Origin: Propionibacteriaceae bacterium ZF39
GTDB lineage: Bacteria > Actinomycetota > Actinomycetes > Propionibacteriales > Propionibacteriaceae
Direction of reading: 5' to 3'
DNA: 64,000 nucleotides
NCBI GenBank assembly: GCA_039565995.1
Contig: CP154795.1
Coordinates: 3,472,001-3,536,000 of the forward strand
Shown here: positions 60,402 to 64,000 of the stretch, piece by piece
Layout: every line of letters begins with the position of its first letter
Position numbering within the stretch: position 1 is the first letter of the stretch
Position numbers and translations under genes: made by a program
Notes under the pieces: model-generated
Told to the model about the DNA's origin: nothing
The model's input: only the letters and a program-made list of their open reading frames with translations
Database searches by the model: none

Positions 60402-61273
60402 GCCTTGTCTCCCATCTCGTCCGCGTCGGAGTCGCCGCGTTCCAGCTCACGGCCGGCGGGCCGGCCGTTGACCGCGTCGGTATCGCCGCCGAGCGCCGCG
60501 ACCGTCGCGCGCGTGGCATCGGCCAGACGCGGGCCGTCGACCACGGTGCCGCGCGAACGCATCGACTTGGGCACCGACGCCTCGGACACGCTGCCATCGG
60601 GCAGCAGTGCGGGCACGTCGACCGCGTTGTGGCGGGCGTACACACCCGGCGTGGGCGGGTTGCCGGGGTGCTCGCCGGTCTCGGCGTAGCGCTTCATGCG
60701 CGCGATCTGCAGCTGGCGCTGCGAGACCTTCTCGCCGATCCGCTCGCGGTACGCCAGCACCATCGCGCCGAGCGCAGCGGTGATCAGGAGCGCCGAGGTG
60801 GCCTCGAAGACCAGCACGTAGTCGGAGAAGATCAGCTGAGCCAGGCCGGGCACGTTGCCGCCGTGCGCATTGTTGGCGCCCTCGATGCCGATGATGTTGC
60901 CATCGACGACGGCGTTGCCGACCGCGAGGATGAGCAGGACGAGTACGCCCAGCGCGGCCAGCAGCGCCATGACGCGCTGGCCCTTCAGTGTCTCGACCAA
61001 TGAGTCGGAGGTGTCGACGCCGATCAGCATGACGACGAAGAGGAACAGCATCAGGACGGCGCCCGTGTAGACGATGATCTGCACCGCGAACAGGAACGGG
61101 GCGCCCTGGGTGGCGTACTGCACCGCGAGCGACACCATGACGGTGGCCAGGCACAGTGCGGAGTGCACGGGCTTGCGGGACAGCACCATGCCGAGTGCTG
61201 CGATCACCATGATCGGTGCGAGCACCCAGAAGGCGACATCACCGGCGGTCGCCAGCGGAATCAGGGGCGTCAT
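60398..61273 (-). CDS. nuoJ: NADH-quinone oxidoreductase subunit J
   Basis: 291 residues: the usual five-helix NuoJ core ([40 protein letters not shown]) plus an actinobacterial C-terminal extension of about 100 hydrophilic residues after [20 protein letters not shown]. The function of the extension is unknown. ATGA overlaps with nuoI upstream and nuoK downstream. Confidence 0.95.
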   Translation of the reverse strand: MTPLIPLATAGDVAFWVLAPIMVIAALGMVLSRKPVHSALCLATVMVSLAVQYATQGAPFLFAVQIIVYTGAVLMLFLFVVMLIGVDTSDSLVETLKGQRVMALLAALGVLVLLILAVGNAVVDGNIIGIEGANNAHGGNVPGLAQLIFSDYVLVFEATSALLITAALGAMVLAYRERIGEKVSQRQLQIARMKRYAETGEHPGNPPTPGVYARHNAVDVPALLPDGSVSEASVPKSMRSRGTVVDGPRLADATRATVAALGGDTDAVNGRPAGRELERGDSDADEMGDKA

Positions 61274-61842
61274 TCGGTCCCTCCCCGGTGCTCGGGAGTC
61301 GGCACATCGGCCGGCTGACCGATGCGGGTGTCGGGCTGGCCCATGGTCGGCAGCCCCAGGAAGTAGTCCTTCTCGTCGTCACCGAGGCGACGCGGGTGGG
61401 GCGGCTGCTCCATGCCGGGCAGCAACGGCGCGAGAAGGTCGTCCTTCTCATAGATCATGGATTCGCGCGTGAAGTCGGCCAGCTCGAACTCGTTGGTCAT
61501 CGTGAGCGCACGTGTCGGGCACGCCTCGATGCACAGGCCGCAGAGGATGCAGCGCAGATAGTTGATCTGGTAGACGCGGCCGTAGCGCTCGCCGGGCGAA
61601 TAGTTCTCGCCGTCGACGTTGCTGGCGCCCTCGACATAGATCGCATCGGCCGGGCAGGCCCAGGCGCAGAGCTCACAGCCGACACACTTCTCCAGTCCGT
61701 CGGGCCAGCGGTTGAGCTGGTGCCGGCCGTGGAAGCGCGGTGCGGTGACCTTCGGCTTGAGGGGATAGTCCTGGGTAAACGTCTTGCGGAACATGGTCCG
61801 GAAGGTGACTCCGAAGCCAGCCCACTGGTCGAAGAACCCCAT
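61270..61842 (-). CDS. nuoI: NADH-quinone oxidoreductase subunit I
   Basis: 190 residues with two 4Fe-4S motifs, [20 protein letters not shown] and [16 protein letters not shown], carrying clusters N6a and N6b toward NuoB. The N-terminal amphipathic stretch ([19 protein letters not shown]) anchors it at the membrane. This is the standard copy; a second, smaller NuoI-like gene lies at 28400-28780. Start overlaps nuoH stop by one base. Confidence 0.96.
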   Translation of the reverse strand: MGFFDQWAGFGVTFRTMFRKTFTQDYPLKPKVTAPRFHGRHQLNRWPDGLEKCVGCELCAWACPADAIYVEGASNVDGENYSPGERYGRVYQINYLRCILCGLCIEACPTRALTMTNEFELADFTRESMIYEKDDLLAPLLPGMEQPPHPRRLGDDEKDYFLGLPTMGQPDTRIGQPADVPTPEHRGGTE

Positions 61843-63170
61843 CAGGCATCTCCCTCGTTCTTGGTTGTGCTGGGGGCGCTCTCCCGAACCGTCTCGCCCT
61901 CGACCACATCGGCCGCGCCCGGCAGGCGCTGGCCCGGCTTGGGCGGGACGGGATAGCCACCGGCGAACGGATCGAACTCCGCTTGCGGATCCTCGGGCTC
62001 CGGTTCGGGTTCTCGGCTCTCGACGATATAGAGGTACGCCACCAGGGCGGCGACGAACAGCACGATGCTCACCAGCGCCACGACGGTGAAGCCGGCGTTG
62101 AACACATTGCGGACCGTGGCCACGGCCAGGATCCAGCCCAGTGCCACGGGGATGAGGAACTTCCAGCCGAACGCCATGAACTGGTCATAACGGAACCGCG
62201 GGAGCGTACCCCGGAGCCAGACGAACATGAAGATGAACAGGATCACCTTGGCGGTGAACCAGAACAGACCGAACCAACCCTGGTCGACGACAGTGCCGTT
62301 GAGCGGCCACGGCGCGTGCCAGCCACCCAGGAACAGGGTGACCGCGATCGCGGAGACGTTGACCATGTTGATGTATTCGGCGAGGAAGAACATCGCGAAG
62401 CGGAAGCCCGAATATTCGGTGTGGAAGCCGCCCACGAGCTCCGACTCGGCCTCGGGGAGGTCGAACGGGGCGCGGTTGGTCTCGCCGACCATCGAGATGA
62501 CATAGACCGCGAACGCCGGGAAGAGCAGCAGGGCGTACCACCCCGGCAGCGGGATCTCGACGCCGAGCACGTTCAGCGGGAGCTGCTGGGCCGCGACGAT
62601 CTCCGAGGTGGACATCGAGCGGGCATACATGAACACGGTGACGAAGCTCAGGCCCATCGCGATCTCATAGGAGATCATCTGGGCGCTGGAGCGCAGGCCG
62701 CCGAGCAGCGAATAGGTCGAGCCGGACGACCAGCCGGCCAGGACGATGCCATAGATGCCGACCGAAGCGAGCGCGAGCAGCGCCAGCACCGAGACCGGCA
62801 GGTCGGTCAGCTGCAGCGTCGTCTCGACGCCGAACATCGTGACCTCGCCGCCGAGCGGAATCATGGCCAGGATCGAGAAGGCGGGAATGGCCGTGAGATA
62901 GGGCGCCAGGTTGTAGACGAACTTCTCGGCGTTCTTGGGCCGGAAGTCCTCCTTCACCATCAGCTTCACACCGTCGGCGAGCGACTGGAGCGTGCCCCAG
63001 GGGCCATTCATGATCGGGCCGACGCGGTGCTGCATCTTGGCGACGACCTTGCGTTCGAACACGATGTTGAACAGCGTGAACACCAGCAGGTAGACCAGCA
63101 CACCGGCGGCCTTGATCAGCGTGATCCACCAGGGATCGGTGCCGAAGATCGACAGATCCATCGGGGTCAT
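61842..63170 (-). CDS. nuoH: NADH-quinone oxidoreductase subunit H
   Basis: 442 residues, eight membrane segments; forms the quinone-binding chamber with NuoB/D. Conserved [40 protein letters not shown] and [22 protein letters not shown]-terminal hydrophilic extension (about residues 370-442, rich in Glu and Pro) is typical of actinobacteria. ATGA overlap with nuoG. Confidence 0.96.
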   Translation of the reverse strand: MTPMDLSIFGTDPWWITLIKAAGVLVYLLVFTLFNIVFERKVVAKMQHRVGPIMNGPWGTLQSLADGVKLMVKEDFRPKNAEKFVYNLAPYLTAIPAFSILAMIPLGGEVTMFGVETTLQLTDLPVSVLALLALASVGIYGIVLAGWSSGSTYSLLGGLRSSAQMISYEIAMGLSFVTVFMYARSMSTSEIVAAQQLPLNVLGVEIPLPGWYALLLFPAFAVYVISMVGETNRAPFDLPEAESELVGGFHTEYSGFRFAMFFLAEYINMVNVSAIAVTLFLGGWHAPWPLNGTVVDQGWFGLFWFTAKVILFIFMFVWLRGTLPRFRYDQFMAFGWKFLIPVALGWILAVATVRNVFNAGFTVVALVSIVLFVAALVAYLYIVESREPEPEPEDPQAEFDPFAGGYPVPPKPGQRLPGAADVVEGETVRESAPSTTKNEGDA

Positions 63171-64000
63171 GCGTCAGCTCCTTCAACCGGATCCGATTGG
63201 ATGCCCTCAGCGAGGGTCACCGTGACGACATCGCCGGGGACCGCGCCGAGGGTGGTGCTGAGCCGGGAGCCGCGCGGAGCGGCCGGGGCCCAGACGACGC
63301 CATCGATCATGTCCTCGGTGATGGCGAGCGGGAGGACCAGCTCACCACCGTCGGTCGACAGTTTGATCGGCGTGCCTTCCGGCAGGCCGTTGGCCATTGC
63401 GGCGTTCATGCGGACCACCGGCGTACGCGCGGTGGCCTGCAGCGCCGGCTCACCGTCGGCTCCGCGGGAGTCGTCGATCAGCTCACGCCACGACGCGAGC
63501 ACCGCCTGACCCTCACCCGGCTCGGGTGCGGTCTCGCGGTCACGGGCCGGCATGTCGGCGCGCGTGCCGTCCCAGGGGCCGAGCTCGTCGAGTTCGCGCT
63601 TGGCCTCCTCGACCGTGCGTACGCCCAGCGGGCTGCCCATCGCGTCGGCGAGGGCGGCGAGGACCCGGAGATCGTTCATGACGTGCTGGGTGCCGAGGAA
63701 CTTGGTGACCCTCCGCTCGCGACCCTCCCAGTTGACGAAGGTGCCGCTGCGTTCCTCGATGAGCGAGACCGGGAAGACGACATCGGCGCGGGCGGTGACC
63801 TCGGAGATCCGGGCCTCCAGGCTGATGACGAAGTCGGCCTCCTCGAGGCCGCGGGTCACGGCATCGGGATGGCGGAAGTCGGCCGGCTCGACGCCACCGA
63901 CCACGAGGGCGCGAACCCCGCCCTCCGCGGCGGCCGCGAAGATCGCATCCGCATCCAGACCGGTTTCGGCCGGGAGACCCTCGACGCCCCAGGCAGCCTG
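63167..64000 (-). CDS. nuoG: NADH-quinone oxidoreductase subunit G, C-terminal part
   Basis: 277 C-terminal residues are visible; the frame is open to the window edge, so the 5' end is missing. It belongs to the molybdopterin-oxidoreductase-like domain of Nuo[55 protein letters not shown]. The final segment is the C-terminal barrel ([20 protein letters not shown]). The N-terminal Fe-S clusters would lie outside. Confidence 0.93.
   Translation of the reverse strand, partial: QAAWGVEGLPAETGLDADAIFAAAAEGGVRALVVGGVEPADFRHPDAVTRGLEEADFVISLEARISEVTARADVVFPVSLIEERSGTFVNWEGRERRVTKFLGTQHVMNDLRVLAALADAMGSPLGVRTVEEAKRELDELGPWDGTRADMPARDRETAPEPGEGQAVLASWRELIDDSRGADGEPALQATARTPVVRMNAAMANGLPEGTPIKLSTDGGELVLPLAITEDMIDGVVWAPAAPRGSRLSTTLGAVPGDVVTVTLAEGIQSDPVEGADA

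Overview
The window is one contiguous stretch of a high-GC actinobacterial chromosome with tightly packed, often overlapping genes. Several features point to the Actinobacteria: DtxR/IdeR-type iron boxes, the tRNA-Thr/tRNA-Met/rpmG next to hadAB-murB arrangement, an MptB-type mannosyltransferase, a fused KorA with KorB, and starts sitting 6-7 nt downstream of TANNNT boxes. Order Propionibacteriales (a Propionibacteriaceae-like organism) is my best guess from overall feel; no 16S gene is present to confirm it.

Layout. 1-3838 (minus): spc ribosomal operon, rplN to rpmD (rpmD cut by the window edge). 3839-6083: about 0.9 kb of gene-free, repeat-bearing DNA, then an IS110-family insertion sequence with a frameshifted transposase and a candidate bridge-RNA region. 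6084-10068: iron ABC importer fbpABC (minus) with two DtxR/IdeR-like boxes. 10112-13821: treZ, then murB-hadB-hadA (minus). 13845-15527: a nucleoside hydrolase (plus), rpmG and three tRNAs. 15585-16432: divergent arsR/arsI. 16502-20417: YajQ-family protein and a two-component system whose response regulator is frameshifted. 20555-25967: TPP riboswitch plus thiC, an MHS transporter, alanine dehydrogenase and exonuclease III. 25968-29711: repeat-bearing gap, a monooxygenase-fold protein, and an unusual coupled set nuoB-nuoC-nuoI-like plus mptB. 29729-32382: a probable glutarate CoA-transferase/glutaryl-CoA dehydrogenase pair bracketed by two related nested palindromes.

33401-40214 is the most interesting segment. 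It holds a HAD phosphatase, a GTP cyclohydrolase II/RibD-reductase fusion, a methyltransferase, a glycosyltransferase, a degenerate 6-pyruvoyltetrahydropterin-synthase homologue, a medium-chain dehydrogenase, a CDP-alcohol phosphatidyltransferase and a flippase-like membrane protein. The cyclohydrolase carries Met where riboflavin enzymes have Tyr, the switch described for Streptomyces coelicolor SCO6655, which makes the formylated pyrimidine FAPy. The PTPS homologue lacks the catalytic residues, as described for SCO6650. Together they suggest an uncharacterised pathway that turns GTP into a modified, glycosylated and probably lipid-linked pyrimidine or pterin.

40300-43352: korAB. 43469-53859: mixed housekeeping genes (RarD, M13 peptidase, DUF368 polyprenyl-phosphate transporter, DUF427, thioesterase, acetyltransferases, amidase, FAH-family hydrolase). 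53968-64000 (minus): long-chain polyprenyl diphosphate synthase directly downstream of nuoGHIJKLMN, linking the menaquinone tail to complex I; nuoG runs off the right edge.
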